A DNA stretch of 64,000 nt, from NCBI RefSeq assembly GCF_005871205.1, contig NZ_SWKM01000014.1, positions 474,001 through 538,000 of the forward strand, written 5' to 3'. Below the pieces are notes generated by a model, which searched no databases, was not told the DNA's origin, and was given only the letters and a program-made list of their open reading frames with translations. Source of the stretch: Marinobacter alexandrii (GTDB taxonomy: Bacteria; Pseudomonadota; Gammaproteobacteria; Pseudomonadales; Oleiphilaceae). A program made the translations under genes and the position numbers. Positions 44,901-53,828 of this stretch are shown here, one piece after another (within the stretch, counting starts at the first letter, position 1; every line of letters begins with the position of its first letter).

Positions 44901-45662
44901 ATGAATTTTTACGGCGTTCGCGCAATCTATAACTTTGAAATGGCCCGCATGAAACGCACGCTGATGCAGAGCGTGCTGTCCCCGGTGATCTCGACCTGCC
45001 TCTATTTCGTGGTGTTCGGTTCCGCCATTGGATCTCGCATGGGTGATATCGACAACATCAGCTACGGCGCTTACATCATTCCCGGCCTGGTGATGCTATC
45101 ACTGCTGATGCAGAGCATTTCCAATGCGTCTTTCGGAATCTACATGCCCAAATTCTCGGGCACCATCTACGAGGTACTGTCGGCACCTGTGTCCTACGTT
45201 GAGGTGGTTCTGGGGTACGTGGGCGCCGCTGCGACCAAGTCCGTGATCCTTGGCCTGATCATTCTTGCCACGGCTCGGTTGTTTGTCGACTACGAAGTAT
45301 TGCACCCATTCTGGATGGTGGCGTTTCTGGTGCTGACTTCGGTCACCTTCAGCCTGTTTGGCTTTATCATTGGCATCTGGGCGGACGGTTTTGAGAAACT
45401 CCAGATCGTACCCATGATGATTGTCACGCCGCTGGTATTCCTGGGTGGTACTTTCTACTCCATCGACATGCTTCCGTCGATCTGGCAGACCATCAGCCTG
45501 TTCAACCCGGTGGTCTATCTGATCAGCGGCTTCCGCTGGGCGTTTTATGGGGTTTCCGACGTACACATCGGCATCAGTGTCGGCATGACCCTGGTGTTCC
45601 TCACTGCCTGCATGTTGGCCGTCTGGTACATCTTCAAAACTGGCTACCGGCTGCGCTCGTGA
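44901..45662 (+). CDS. ABC-2 type permease (YadH-like)
   Basis: A 253-aa membrane protein with six hydrophobic segments, as is usual for ABC-2 permeases (PIIGALMLSLLM-like helices, then the conserved [13 protein letters not shown] and [15 protein letters not shown] loops). The ATG has GGAGAAAGG upstream; a longer open frame to the left overlaps the ATPase gene and is out of register with its protein. The stop overlaps the GTG of the next gene. Confidence 0.9.
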   Translation: MNFYGVRAIYNFEMARMKRTLMQSVLSPVISTCLYFVVFGSAIGSRMGDIDNISYGAYIIPGLVMLSLLMQSISNASFGIYMPKFSGTIYEVLSAPVSYVEVVLGYVGAAATKSVILGLIILATARLFVDYEVLHPFWMVAFLVLTSVTFSLFGFIIGIWADGFEKLQIVPMMIVTPLVFLGGTFYSIDMLPSIWQTISLFNPVVYLISGFRWAFYGVSDVHIGISVGMTLVFLTACMLAVWYIFKTGYRLRS

Positions 45663-46165
45663 GATCCTCGCTGCGGCCGCTGTTGCTGGGAATTGCTTGC
45701 ACGGGCATCTTGACCTGCGCGTGCGCGGCTGACGCCTCCATCCCCCAGCCCAGGCTGCCAGAAGTGGCTGCCTGCTTCGTCACCGATGACGGAGCTGTGC
45801 CGGTGACTCTGGAGGTGGCCCGGGAATTCAGCCAACGACAGGCCGGACTGATGGGGCGTGAATCTCTGCTGGAAGATGAAGGCATGCTATTCCAGTACCC
45901 GGATCTGCAAAGCTCTGATCGCGGCTTCTGGATGTACAAAACCCTGCTTGATCTCGATATCGCTTACCTGGATAAGCGGGGCAGGATCGCCAGTATTCGC
46001 CAGATGGCACCCTGCGTGACCAGCAGTGCGGGCAGCTGCCCCACTTACCCGGCTGGCGTGGCCTTCCAATCCGCCGTAGAAATGAACCAGAATTTCTTTT
46101 CAGACCACGGTATCGAAGTGGGCGACCAGCTGATGACCGGGAAAGAGCACTGCTCCCGTCCCTGA
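45659..46165 (+). CDS. DUF192-domain periplasmic protein
   Basis: A 168-aa protein with a signal peptide ([15 protein letters not shown]) that contains cysteines, so a lipoprotein is possible. The DUF192 core includes [23 protein letters not shown] and [17 protein letters not shown]. The GTG start overlaps the permease stop (GTGA), which suggests co-expression with the exporter. DUF192 proteins are small beta-barrel proteins of unknown biochemical role. Confidence 0.85.
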   Translation: MRSSLRPLLLGIACTGILTCACAADASIPQPRLPEVAACFVTDDGAVPVTLEVAREFSQRQAGLMGRESLLEDEGMLFQYPDLQSSDRGFWMYKTLLDLDIAYLDKRGRIASIRQMAPCVTSSAGSCPTYPAGVAFQSAVEMNQNFFSDHGIEVGDQLMTGKEHCSRP

Positions 46166-46194
46166 GCAGCCCTACCCTTGGCCTTTGGCCGTCT

Positions 46195-46986
46195 CTAGTC
46201 GTTACTCCATTCCGCTTTACGTTTTTCCAAAAACGCGCAGATGCCTTCACGGGCATCACTGGCCTGCATGTTTTCCGCCATCACCTGGGAGGTGAATTCG
46301 TAAGCGTCGGCCAGCGGCAGCTCCAGTTGACGGTAAAATGCCTCTTTGCCCACCTTCAACGCCTGGCCGGATTTGTCGGCAATGGTCCGCGCCATGCGAT
46401 ACACGGTCTCATCCAGCACCTGCTCATCCACCACCCGGTTAACCAGGCCGATGGTTTCCGCGCGGATGGCGCCGATCAATTCGCCGGTCAGCAACATTTC
46501 CATAGCGTGCTTGCGGCTGACATTTCGTGACAGCGCGACCATCGGAGTAGAACAGAACAAACCGATGTTGACGCCGGGGGTGGCAAACCGCGCGGTGTCG
46601 GCGGCTACGGCCAGATCACAACTGGCCACCAGTTGACAGCCAGCGGCGGTGGCGACACCGGCAACCCGGGCAATCACCGGCTTGGGCAGATTGACAATCT
46701 GCTGCATCACCTTGCTACACAGCTTGAACAGAGCCAACTGAAACTCATGATCATCGAAGCGGCTCTGAATCTCGGTGAGATCGTGTCCGGCACAAAACAC
46801 GTTGCCACGAGCAGCCAGCACCACCACACGGGTTTCCGAATCCTCCGCTACCTGTTCCAGGGCTGTCGACAGCTCCTCCAACATAGCCATCGATAGGCTG
46901 TTTCGCCGATGTGGTTGATCCAGGGTGAGTGTGGTAATCCCGTTCTCAGTGTATTGGCGCAGCAAAGGTACCTCTGCAGACTCCAT
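46195..46986 (-). CDS. Enoyl-CoA hydratase/isomerase family protein (ECHDC3-like)
   Basis: A 263-aa crotonase-fold protein. FCAGHDLTEI forms the first oxyanion-hole loop and GVATAAGCQLVASCDLAVA the second. The two catalytic glutamates of classical hydratases are not in place: Gln stands in AAGCQLV and Gly in TPGVNIGLF. This spelling matches the ECHDC3 subgroup, so hydratase activity is doubtful. ATG 46986 has GGAGG eight bases upstream; a longer frame to 47046 has no ribosome site. Confidence 0.88.
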   Translation of the reverse strand: MESAEVPLLRQYTENGITTLTLDQPHRRNSLSMAMLEELSTALEQVAEDSETRVVVLAARGNVFCAGHDLTEIQSRFDDHEFQLALFKLCSKVMQQIVNLPKPVIARVAGVATAAGCQLVASCDLAVAADTARFATPGVNIGLFCSTPMVALSRNVSRKHAMEMLLTGELIGAIRAETIGLVNRVVDEQVLDETVYRMARTIADKSGQALKVGKEAFYRQLELPLADAYEFTSQVMAENMQASDAREGICAFLEKRKAEWSND

Positions 46987-47165
46987 AATGGTTCCTCCCG
47001 GTGGGATTCCGATGGTATTGGTTCTAACCTTCAGTATTAACCACACCCCCCCACACTGTCGAAGCGACTTTTGTAGAAGGCTCAGGAGCTTACCGGGGGG
47101 GTTGTGATCCGGGGCTTTGGCCTACAGGTAAGTGACAGTGGATCGCGCATTAAAAGGAGACATTG

Positions 47166-47309
47166 ATGTTGAAGTCGAAGATTTTTAAGGCCGTTGTCGC
47201 GGTAGCCATTATTGGCGGTGGCTTGTTGGTGGTCTATCAGGATCAACCTGATCCGCCCACGGGCGATATAAACCGGATTGAACCAGTGCCCAAGCAGGAC
47301 AGTCCGTAA
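47166..47309 (+). CDS. Small predicted membrane protein, 47 aa
   Basis: Reads from ATG at 47166 to TAA at 47307-47309, with AAAGGAGA a few bases upstream, an ideal ribosome site. The sequence has a basic N-terminus (MLKSKIFKAV), one membrane helix (~8-23, VVAVAIIGGGLLVVY) and a Pro/Asp-rich tail (QPDPPTGDINRIEPVP). It is too short for usual gene calls. It lies 72 bases before the DMT permease gene on the same strand and may be its leader gene. Confidence 0.65.
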   Translation: MLKSKIFKAVVAVAIIGGGLLVVYQDQPDPPTGDINRIEPVPKQDSP

Positions 47310-47381
47310 CGCTACCCCACGTTGCACTGGCCCGCGACCAACCAACGGGGCCCCATCCGTTCATTTATAGGGAAGTAACCA

Positions 47382-48251
47382 TTGCATACCACACGTATCA
47401 AGGGACTGACCATCGCGGCGCTTGGGGTTCTGTTCATTACGCCCGATGCCCTGCTGGTAAAAATCACCTCAGTGGAGCCGGTGGTGTTTCTGTTCTGGCG
47501 CGGCCTGCTACTTGCCCTCAGCTTCCTGATCATCAACGCGGTGCGTTATCGCTCGCGCCTGGTCCCGGAAATGAAGCGGTGCGGCTGGAAAGGCTGGTTC
47601 TGTGCCTGTGCCTTCGCGGTCAGCACCCTCGGCTTTGTCGTGGGCATGAAAAATACCGCCGCCGGCAATGTACTGATCATCCTGAATACCGCACCGGTCA
47701 TTGCCGCCCTCATCGCCTGGTTGGTCTGGAAGGAAACACTGCCGCTTCGAACCTGGGTGATCATTGTGGTTTGCGTGACCGGGGCCTCCATCATGGCCAT
47801 TGGCGAATGGGGGCGAGGTGAACCACTGGGGTTGGTCATGGCCGGTGTTGCGGCCACGGCCCTTGCAGCCAACCTGAATGTGGCCCGCTCACAGCCAGAT
47901 GCCGACATGAGCGTGATGCTGATGTTCGGAGCGCTGGTGTTGGCCGCACTGGCTGCCATAGCCGGAGGCGCCAAGCTTCCATCGGTTCGGGACGGTCTGT
48001 TTATCGGATTGTTGTGCCTGTTTTTCCTGCCGATCGCCGCCACACTGATTCAGATTGGGCCACGCTACATACCGGCGGCCGAAGTCAGCATGATGTTGCT
48101 ACTGGAGACGGTGGTGGGAGCCTTCCTGGTCTGGCTGGTGCTGGGCGAAGTGCCTACCACGCTCAGCCTGTTTGGTGGCGTGATCGTATTCTCGGCCTTG
48201 CTGGCGCACGGCTGGATTGAGGTGGCCCGCTACCGCAGGGCCAGTGTTTGA
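47382..48251 (+). CDS. EamA/DMT-family transporter
   Basis: A 289-aa polytopic protein with ten hydrophobic segments in two EamA repeats (TSVEPVVFLFWRGLLLALS in the first, RYIPAAEVSMMLLLETVVG in the second). These proteins export or import small metabolites such as amino acids; the substrate here cannot be told. The start is TTG with GGAAG about eight bases upstream. It converges on the GGDEF-EAL gene after nine bases. Confidence 0.88.
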   Translation: MHTTRIKGLTIAALGVLFITPDALLVKITSVEPVVFLFWRGLLLALSFLIINAVRYRSRLVPEMKRCGWKGWFCACAFAVSTLGFVVGMKNTAAGNVLIILNTAPVIAALIAWLVWKETLPLRTWVIIVVCVTGASIMAIGEWGRGEPLGLVMAGVAATALAANLNVARSQPDADMSVMLMFGALVLAALAAIAGGAKLPSVRDGLFIGLLCLFFLPIAATLIQIGPRYIPAAEVSMMLLLETVVGAFLVWLVLGEVPTTLSLFGGVIVFSALLAHGWIEVARYRRASV

Positions 48252-48260
48252 TATACACCG

Positions 48261-50231
48261 TTACGCTGGCTTTCCGCTTGGGAAGAAAGTTTCGTTCATT
48301 TCGGGCTGGGCAGCTCGATGTTCAAGCCAACTTAACAAATCGGGGAACGCCAGCGGACGAGAGAACAGGTAGCCCTGAACGGCATCACACTGATTCAGCG
48401 CCAGCCACTCCAGTTGGTCTTTACGCTCTACCCCCTCGGCCACCAGTTTGAGGCCAAGGGTTTTCGCCATCAGAATGACCGACGAAACGAACGCGGCATG
48501 CTTGGTATTCACGGGAATCTCGTCAAGAAAGGATTTATCCAGCTTCACGGTGTCAGCATTCAGTTGAGTCAGATAGCTGAGCGATGAATAGCCAGTTCCA
48601 AAGTCGTCCAGAGCCACACCAAATCCTAAGCGCTCGATATCCCGCAGCATCATTTTCACCTCAACACTTTCCAGCATTAGCGCACTCTCGGTTATCTCAA
48701 GGTCAATTCCGCGCTGCGTGCCGTCCAACTGATCAGCGATCTGTTCAAGTAAGCCGATCAGGTTCGGGTCGGCAAACTGCTTAACCGAGACATTGACCGC
48801 GATGGAGAATGTCTCGGGTAACATCGGACTCTGCACCAAACGGGTGGCTTCCCGCAGTACCCAGCGGCCCAACGCCATGATATCGCCAGTGGATTCAGCG
48901 ATGGGTATGAAATCGGACGGGCTGACTGTGCCCATGGTCGGGCTTTGCCACCGGATGAGCGCCTCGGCGCTGTTTACCGCCCCCGTTGCTATTTCCACCT
49001 TCGGCTGCAGGAACACCTCAAACTCGTTTGACTTGATGGCCTGCTGAAGCTCCGATCGAATGCCCATCCAACGATTCAACCGATCCGACATTGAGGAATC
49101 ATAGCGCGCAAAGGAGTTTCCTGGATTTTTGGAGGCCTCCCTCATTGCCGTTACCGCTTTGCTGATCACGGCAGACTCATCGTACTCATTGCTGCCAAGC
49201 GAAGTGGCACCAATAGACACCGAAAGATACAGTTCCTTAGTTCCAGAAAAATAAGGGTGATTAAACGCACGGAACAGACCTGCGATCGTGTCTGATTCCA
49301 TATCTTCATTTTGCTCAGTCGTGAGAATCAGATACTCGCCCAGGCCCAGGTGAGCAACCGTCAGGGCATCGCAGCCCGGCGTTTCAATTCTCCGTGCAAC
49401 TACTTTCACCAAACGGTCGACGATTGCTTTTGTGTGCGTCGAGTACATCCGCTCCAGATCATCCACCTTGAGCGACAACAAGGTATAGGGCGTGTCATTG
49501 GAAAGCCGTGCCTTGCGGATGTGCCCTATCATCCCCGCCAGATTCAGCATCCCTGTAACTGTATCCAGGTATTTGTCACGCTTAAGCTTCTGGATCGTGG
49601 ATACACTGGTCGAAAGCCGGCGCCTGACGTCAACCGACGACACCAGATTCTTGGCCATGATCATTTGTTTGTACGTCGACAGCACACTCGCCCCCAGAAG
49701 CATCACCAACATCCAGGTCTCGTGATTGATACCAAGCTCCAGACTCTTCTGCACCAGAAGGGAGCTGGCCGCACCAAGAATCAGTATTGGGTGCAGGATA
49801 GCCGCCGGCAGACAATAGGCCAGTACCGGCATGGGCACGGAAACAATGGCGAACAGAACCATGAACAGGGCTACTTCCTGCCAGAATCCCAGCGATTCCA
49901 GGCAAATGAACGTAAACACTCCCCACATCACCCCATAGCTCGCAAACGCCCAAATAAAGTTCCGCGTCCACGCTACGTAAGTGTTGGCACTGGGCTTGCG
50001 CCGGGACAAAAACAGCGCGAGATAGGTGAAGCCGTAAAGCAAAATGAACGCAATCGCCCAGATCTGGAGGGCATCTCGGGTTTGAGGGGTTTGAAACAGG
50101 GTTGCACAACTGATTGCGGCCAACATGCCGACCAGCGGTATCTCCCTTGCTCGCGTGAACAGTAGTTCCGCTAATTCAAGACGAAAATACTCCGCGCGCA
50201 TGGAAACCAATAAAGCTTTCAGTTGGGTCAC
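48261..50231 (-). CDS. GGDEF-EAL protein with degenerate cyclase site
   Basis: A 656-aa protein. About six hydrophobic segments lie in residues ~25-200. A GGDEF domain (~225-385) has the signature replaced by GLGEY, so diguanylate cyclase activity is unlikely. The EAL domain (~400-645) is intact: SAEALIRW, NVSVKQFAD, ITESALML, LDDFGTGYSS and AEGVE with the expected metal residues. It is probably a membrane-bound c-di-GMP phosphodiesterase, with the GGDEF domain as a GTP-binding regulator. GTG start with AAAGGA upstream. Confidence 0.9.
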   Translation of the reverse strand: MTQLKALLVSMRAEYFRLELAELLFTRAREIPLVGMLAAISCATLFQTPQTRDALQIWAIAFILLYGFTYLALFLSRRKPSANTYVAWTRNFIWAFASYGVMWGVFTFICLESLGFWQEVALFMVLFAIVSVPMPVLAYCLPAAILHPILILGAASSLLVQKSLELGINHETWMLVMLLGASVLSTYKQMIMAKNLVSSVDVRRRLSTSVSTIQKLKRDKYLDTVTGMLNLAGMIGHIRKARLSNDTPYTLLSLKVDDLERMYSTHTKAIVDRLVKVVARRIETPGCDALTVAHLGLGEYLILTTEQNEDMESDTIAGLFRAFNHPYFSGTKELYLSVSIGATSLGSNEYDESAVISKAVTAMREASKNPGNSFARYDSSMSDRLNRWMGIRSELQQAIKSNEFEVFLQPKVEIATGAVNSAEALIRWQSPTMGTVSPSDFIPIAESTGDIMALGRWVLREATRLVQSPMLPETFSIAVNVSVKQFADPNLIGLLEQIADQLDGTQRGIDLEITESALMLESVEVKMMLRDIERLGFGVALDDFGTGYSSLSYLTQLNADTVKLDKSFLDEIPVNTKHAAFVSSVILMAKTLGLKLVAEGVERKDQLEWLALNQCDAVQGYLFSRPLAFPDLLSWLEHRAAQPEMNETFFPSGKPA

Positions 50232-50413
50232 TCCCTATCCTTTCCGGGCAAATTGGCGTGCGCACGAAGCGTACGTGTAAACGCTAACGTAGTTGGTTAG
50301 GAAAAGGTTCCATATTATTGAAAATTAGCTAGAAATAGATCTAGCAATAGGAACATCAACTATGCAAAACGGAGCAGGATTGCCCGGCGACTTGAAACAG
50401 CAGAATTAAGGTG

Positions 50414-50500
50414 TGGTGCTCCGGGCCGGAATCGAACCGGCACGACCGTGAGGTCGAGAGATTTTAAGTCTCTTGTGTCTACCAATTTCACCACCGGAGC
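50414..50500 (-). tRNA. tRNA-Leu (TAA anticodon)
   Basis: The minus strand folds into a class II tRNA of 87 bases including an encoded CCA. The 7-bp acceptor stem is GCTCCGG with CCGGAGC, followed by discriminator A. The anticodon loop is CTTAAAA, giving TAA, and the T-arm holds GGTTCGATTCC. A variable arm is present, as for leucine tRNAs. It decodes UUA and, by wobble, UUG. Confidence 0.97.
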
Positions 50501-50581
50501 ATCGGAGGGGGGAGTCAGACGGGCCGAATTGTATAAGGGCCGGTTCGGTAACGCAATTCCGATTCCCGGCACCCTCGCCTG

Positions 50582-51211
50582 TCAGGCTTCGGTGGGCTTT
50601 GTGGCCCGGCCTTTGTAGATGTAGCCAGCTATCCTGGGTGTTTTGGGTACGTAAAGGTTTTCCAGCTCGGTGATCTCGAAACCGGCGCTGCTAATGAGAT
50701 CGGCGATATGGCGGTTCAAGTGGCATCCGCCCGCGATTTTTCGCCAACCCGGAGTTATCCGGTGCTGCCATTTTTGGGTGCCGGCATCCGGTGATTCACC
50801 ATGTTCCAGGAACAGCAATACGCCCTCGGGCTTGAGCACGCGCTTCATCTGCTGCAGTGCTGCGTTCCAATCGGGAATGGTACACAAGGTGAACGTGAGC
50901 AGTACGGTATCCACGCTCTCGTCCGCCAATGGGATCTTTTCGCCCGGCAGGTCAAGCCACTCAACCTTTACCGCTGAGCGGGCAAGATTGGCAGTAGCCT
51001 TGCGGCGCATCCCCTCTGATGGCTCCAGGCCATAAACCAGCTCGACTGAATCGGGCTTGTAGAATTGCAGATTGATGCCAGATCCCATACCCACCTCAAG
51101 CACCACACCGCGGGCTTCTGGCACTACCTGTTGGCGCAGTTTCATTATCTGGCCCACGGAGCAGGCACGGTCAATCAAGTGGGGCAAAATCCGTTCTTCG
51201 TAAAAGCTCAT
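50582..51211 (-). CDS. Class I SAM-dependent methyltransferase
   Basis: A 209-aa protein with a Rossmann-type methyltransferase core: motif I VLEVGMGSGINL, the acidic residue in LEPSEGM, and motif IV region TVLLTFTLCTIPD. Post-motif RVLKPEGVLLFLEHG resembles UbiE-like and thiol/phospholipid methyltransferases, but the substrate is unknown. The ATG at 51211 fits the family start; a longer frame to 51328 adds a poorly structured, Cys-rich lead. Confidence 0.85.
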   Translation of the reverse strand: MSFYEERILPHLIDRACSVGQIMKLRQQVVPEARGVVLEVGMGSGINLQFYKPDSVELVYGLEPSEGMRRKATANLARSAVKVEWLDLPGEKIPLADESVDTVLLTFTLCTIPDWNAALQQMKRVLKPEGVLLFLEHGESPDAGTQKWQHRITPGWRKIAGGCHLNRHIADLISSAGFEITELENLYVPKTPRIAGYIYKGRATKPTEA

Positions 51212-51390
51212 CAGGTCACCATAATTGTTGCAGGTCACGGGAGCGACAATTCGCCCTATCGAATTCGCCTGTGTTTTTAGTAGCATGGTATCCATCTGCC
51301 GGTAATAACAACAGACAATAGGCGCCAAGGCAGCGGCCGCGGGAGTTCGGCTCTCGTTTATTGAGATGTGTAAGTTACCGGAGGGTTCCC

Positions 51391-52824
51391 ATGGAACTAG
51401 ATCCTCTTCTGCTTTCGCGAATTCAGTTCGCGTTTGTGGTGTCCTTCCACGCCATTTTCCCGGTGTTTACGATTGGCTTGGCCTCATTTATCGCGGTTCT
51501 TGAAGGATTGGCCTTCAAAACCGGTGATGGTGTCTGGGTTAAACTGTCCGCTTTCTGGACCACAGTGTTTGCGGTTGTCTTCGGCATGGGCGTGGTGTCT
51601 GGCATCGTGATGTCGTTCCAGTTCGGCACCAACTGGAGTAATTTTGCCCAGGCCTCCGCTAATTTCCTCGGGCCGGTACTCAGTTACGAAGTGATCACCG
51701 CCTTTTTCCTGGAAGCGGCGTTCCTTGGCGTGTTGTTGTTCGGGCGCGACAAGGTTCCGGCCGGCGTGCATCTGATGGCCGCGATTATGGTGGCCACGGG
51801 CACGTTCATCTCATCGTTCTGGATTCTGTCCGCCAACAGCTGGATGCACACTCCAGCAGGTTACGAACTCAGGGAGGGCGTGTTTCACGTAACGTCCTGG
51901 AGTGAAGCCATCTTCAACCCCTCCTTCCCTTACCGGTTCCTGCACATGGCCCTCGCCTCCTTCCTTACCGGCGGTTTTGTGGTCGCCGGGGTGAGTGCCT
52001 GGTATCTCTTGCGCGGACGCGAAATTGAGGCCAATCGAAAAGCCCTGTCGATGTGCCTGTGGTTGCTGCTGTTCATAGCTCCGGCGCAAGCCGTGGTTGG
52101 CGATTATCACGGCCTGAACACCCTGGAACATCAGCCAACAAAAGTGGCGGCCATGGAGGGCAACTGGGAGACCTCCAAAAATGTTCCGCTGCTCCTGTTC
52201 GCCATTCCCGATCAGGACAACCAGAGCAATCTCTATGAAATCGGCGTGCCCGGTCTCGCCAGTCTGATCCTTACCCACGAGTGGGATGGCGAGGTTCCCG
52301 GTCTGAACGAGGCACCCATTGCAGAACAGCCACCCGTTGCCATTGTGTTCTGGGCGTTTCGGGTGATGGTGGGCCTGGGCCTGCTGATGATTCTCTTCGC
52401 AGTAACAGGACTGATCTTGCGCGCCGGCGGCCGATACTGGCGCAGCACCTGGTTCCTCCACGGGCTTCGATTCATGAGTTTCACCCCGTTCTTGGCGGTT
52501 CTCGCCGGCTGGATTGTCACCGAAACTGGTCGTGCGCCCTGGCTGGTGTACGGGGTGATGACTCATGCCGAATCGCTCACGCCGTCCCTTACCGGCGGCA
52601 TGGCCCTGTTCACTCTGCTTGGTTATATGATCGTTTATGCCCTGGTCTTCTCTGCCGGGCTCTATTACCTGCTGCGGGTGCTCTACGTGGGCATGGAAGA
52701 CAGCCACGATGGCGATAAATACGAAGCTGAGCGACCAAGCCGGCCGTTCTCTGCGGCCCACGTGTCGTTTGAGATTGACCAGAACGGCCACACTGGCAAC
52801 CCTGCGTCTCAGGAGGGTCACTGA
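51391..52824 (+). CDS. cioA: Cytochrome bd-type quinol oxidase subunit I, cyanide-insensitive type
   Basis: A 477-aa membrane protein of about nine helices. RIQFAFVVSFHAIFPVFTIG at the start carries the axial His of heme b595, and GVVSGIVMSFQFG, NSWMHTP and the shorter Q-loop (FRVMVGLG) mark the CIO/CydA-II class rather than the long-Q-loop E. coli class. GGAGG precedes the ATG. It transfers electrons from ubiquinol to oxygen and tolerates cyanide or sulfide. It heads a tightly packed operon cioA-cioB-cydD-cydC. Confidence 0.93.
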   Translation: MELDPLLLSRIQFAFVVSFHAIFPVFTIGLASFIAVLEGLAFKTGDGVWVKLSAFWTTVFAVVFGMGVVSGIVMSFQFGTNWSNFAQASANFLGPVLSYEVITAFFLEAAFLGVLLFGRDKVPAGVHLMAAIMVATGTFISSFWILSANSWMHTPAGYELREGVFHVTSWSEAIFNPSFPYRFLHMALASFLTGGFVVAGVSAWYLLRGREIEANRKALSMCLWLLLFIAPAQAVVGDYHGLNTLEHQPTKVAAMEGNWETSKNVPLLLFAIPDQDNQSNLYEIGVPGLASLILTHEWDGEVPGLNEAPIAEQPPVAIVFWAFRVMVGLGLLMILFAVTGLILRAGGRYWRSTWFLHGLRFMSFTPFLAVLAGWIVTETGRAPWLVYGVMTHAESLTPSLTGGMALFTLLGYMIVYALVFSAGLYYLLRVLYVGMEDSHDGDKYEAERPSRPFSAAHVSFEIDQNGHTGNPASQEGH

Positions 52825-52826
52825 TT

Positions 52827-53828
52827 ATGGAACTCTTCGATCTGCCCCTGATCTGGGCGTTTATCATCGGCTTCGGCATCATCATGTATGTGTTGATGGA
52901 CGGATTTGATCTTGGCGTTGGCATTCTTTTTCCGTTCGCACCGAACGAGGAGGCGCGGGATGTCATGATGAATTCGGTTGCACCGGTCTGGGATGGCAAC
53001 GAGACCTGGCTGGTGCTTGGTGGCGCCGGTCTGCTGGCCGCTTTCCCCCTGGTGTACACGATATTCCTGCCTGCGCTCTACATCGGCGTATTTCTGCTGT
53101 TGGCGGGCCTGATTTTCCGGGGCGTAGCCTTCGAATTCCGGTTCAAGGCCCGATCGTCCCGGTACCTCTGGAACTGGGCCTTTGCCGGCGGCTCCACGAT
53201 TGCGTCCTTCGCCCAGGGCGCGGTTGTTGGTGCCTATATCCAGGGCTTTGAAACCTCAAACGGCGTTTATGTGGGAGGAGCTCTGGATTGGTTAACACCG
53301 TTCTCGGTGCTTACTGGCCTGGGTATGCTGGCCGGCTATGCCCTGCTCGGTTCCACCTGGCTGATCATGAAAACCGAAGGCGAACTGCAGGCCTGGGCTT
53401 ACCGTCTTACCCTGCCGTTGCTGACCGCGGTTCTAGTGGTGTTTGGGGTTATCAGTATCTGGACACCGTTCGTGGACGAGCTGGTTCGGGACCGCTGGTT
53501 TGCGAACCTCAGCGTGATCTGGATTTTGCCGGTGCTCACCTTACTGTGCGCCTTCCAGATCTACCGATCGGTACGAAACCGGTACGAGGGCATGCCTTTC
53601 GTAGCCACTATGGGGCTGTTTATTACCACCTATCTGGGCCTGGTGGTCAGCCGCTGGCCGTACGTGGTGCCGCCTGATTACACCCTGTGGGAGGCCGCTT
53701 CCGCTTACCAATCCCAGCTCTTCCTGCTATTGGGGCTGTTGTTTGTAATCCCGATCGTGCTGGTCTATACCGCATGGACGTATTGGGTTTTTCGCGGCAA
53801 GGTTCGTGCGGGCGAGGGCTACCATTAA
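52827..53828 (+). CDS. cioB: Cytochrome bd-type quinol oxidase subunit II
   Basis: A 333-aa CydB-family membrane protein with eight to nine helices. The family signature ADGFDLG-like block is YVLMDGFDLGVGI, and APVWDGNETWLVLGG is fully conserved. It starts two bases after the cioA stop and ends exactly where the cydD GTG begins. It pairs with subunit I to form the oxidase; no cydX-type small subunit was seen after it. Confidence 0.95.
   Translation: MELFDLPLIWAFIIGFGIIMYVLMDGFDLGVGILFPFAPNEEARDVMMNSVAPVWDGNETWLVLGGAGLLAAFPLVYTIFLPALYIGVFLLLAGLIFRGVAFEFRFKARSSRYLWNWAFAGGSTIASFAQGAVVGAYIQGFETSNGVYVGGALDWLTPFSVLTGLGMLAGYALLGSTWLIMKTEGELQAWAYRLTLPLLTAVLVVFGVISIWTPFVDELVRDRWFANLSVIWILPVLTLLCAFQIYRSVRNRYEGMPFVATMGLFITTYLGLVVSRWPYVVPPDYTLWEAASAYQSQLFLLLGLLFVIPIVLVYTAWTYWVFRGKVRAGEGYH

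Noticed and set aside
51811-52821. Long minus-strand open frame (336 codons) opposite cioA
   Set aside because: Shadow of the oxidase gene; composition is low-complexity His/Glu/Gln-rich with no domain.
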